From assembly GCA_016200265.1 (NCBI GenBank), contig JACQFE010000051.1:1-64000 (forward strand): DNA of 64,000 bases, given 5' to 3'. This document shows, piece after piece, positions 63,806 to 64,000 of this stretch (position 1 is its first letter; each line of letters begins with the position of its first letter). The position numbers were made by a program, and so were the translations under genes. The stretch is from Planctomycetota bacterium. GTDB lineage: Bacteria; Planctomycetota; Phycisphaerae; UBA1845. The notes beneath the pieces are model-generated. The model did no database searches and was not told the origin of the DNA. It worked only from the letters and a program-made list of their open reading frames with translations.

Positions 63806-64000
63806 TTATTGAAAACTCGTCAGCAAATTTTCCACAACCAGGTGCCAGCCATCCGCAAGGACAAAGAGCAACAATTTGAATGGCAACGAAATCAACACCG
63901 GTGGAAGCATCATCATGCCCATCGAGAGTAGGATCGTGGCAACGACCATATCAATGACAAGGAACGGAAGATAAATCCGAAATCCCATCACAAAACCGGT
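63806..64000 (-). CDS. fliP: Flagellar export gate protein FliP, C-terminal part
   Basis: The frame is open to the window edge. The visible 64 residues ([58 protein letters not shown]) match the last helices of FliP, including the invariant MGMMMLPP. The N-terminus lies beyond the window. It is 46 bases upstream of fliQ in the standard fliPQR order. Confidence 0.95.
   Translation of the reverse strand, partial: TGFVMGFRIYLPFLVIDMVVATILLSMGMMMLPPVLISLPFKLLLFVLADGWHLVVENLLTSFQ

Overview
The window reads as one chromosomal segment of a moderately GC-rich, Gram-negative-type bacterium, most likely a member of the Planctomycetota (possibly Phycisphaerae-like). The evidence is a PEP-CTERM protein, several secreted proteins with dockerin-type EF-hand loops and cohesin-like domains, an ECF sigma factor translationally coupled to a Ser/Thr kinase with TPRs, a Tad/Flp pilus locus and a flagellar export locus. 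Lineage is inferred from gene content only. No rRNA or tRNA gene was seen.

Layout. 1-0.3 kb: start of an IS630-type transposase whose element end reaches into the 3' end of an MFS transporter gene. 0.3-8.4 kb: MFS transporter, PEP-CTERM protein, Lhr helicase and a SPASM protein that has lost its radical-SAM cysteines. 8.4-11.3 kb: SRP RNA, dnaX, ybaB and recR. dnaX carries an A9 run that could yield a short gamma-like product and a linker made of seven consecutive palindromes. 11.8-20.2 kb (- strand): tad locus flp-tadV-tadE-cpaB-cpaE-tadA-tadB-tadC-tadG, with no secretin. 20.5-33 kb: 2-oxoacid:ferredoxin oxidoreductase, asnA, a ferredoxin and several decayed genes (hydB-like, hypE-like, sudB/sudA). 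33-34.5 kb: citrate synthase. 35-42 kb: secreted toroid/HYR/dockerin, cohesin-like and Cys-rich repeat proteins. 42.5-45.6 kb: ECF sigma factor and kinase. 45.8-49.3 kb: surface protein, astacin metalloprotease and dockerin protein. 49.4-55.2 kb: cation/proton antiporter, NatAB ABC exporter and an interrupted polysaccharide-export lipoprotein gene. 55.5-64 kb (- strand): flagellar genes fliP-fliQ-fliR-flhB-flhA-flhF-flhG-(membrane protein)-fliA-(small protein).

The two most notable systems. First, four sites fit the sigma-54 -24/-12 promoter pattern with exact 12-base GG-to-GC spacing. They lie immediately upstream of the oxidoreductase operon, asnA, the ferredoxin/sud operon and citrate synthase. 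This suggests a nitrogen- or redox-responsive sigma-54 regulon joining ammonia assimilation with 2-oxoacid and citrate metabolism, next to the remains of a lost [NiFe] sulfhydrogenase set. Second, dnaX combines a Thermus-like A9 slippage site, with stops in both shifted frames within four codons, and a linker assembled from palindromic repeats that resemble intergenic elements elsewhere in the window.

Other genes probably work in groups: dnaX/ybaB/recR in replication and repair, the tad genes in pilus assembly, the 35-42 kb secreted proteins as a possible cohesin/dockerin-type surface assembly, and flhF/flhG/fliA in flagellar placement and gene expression.
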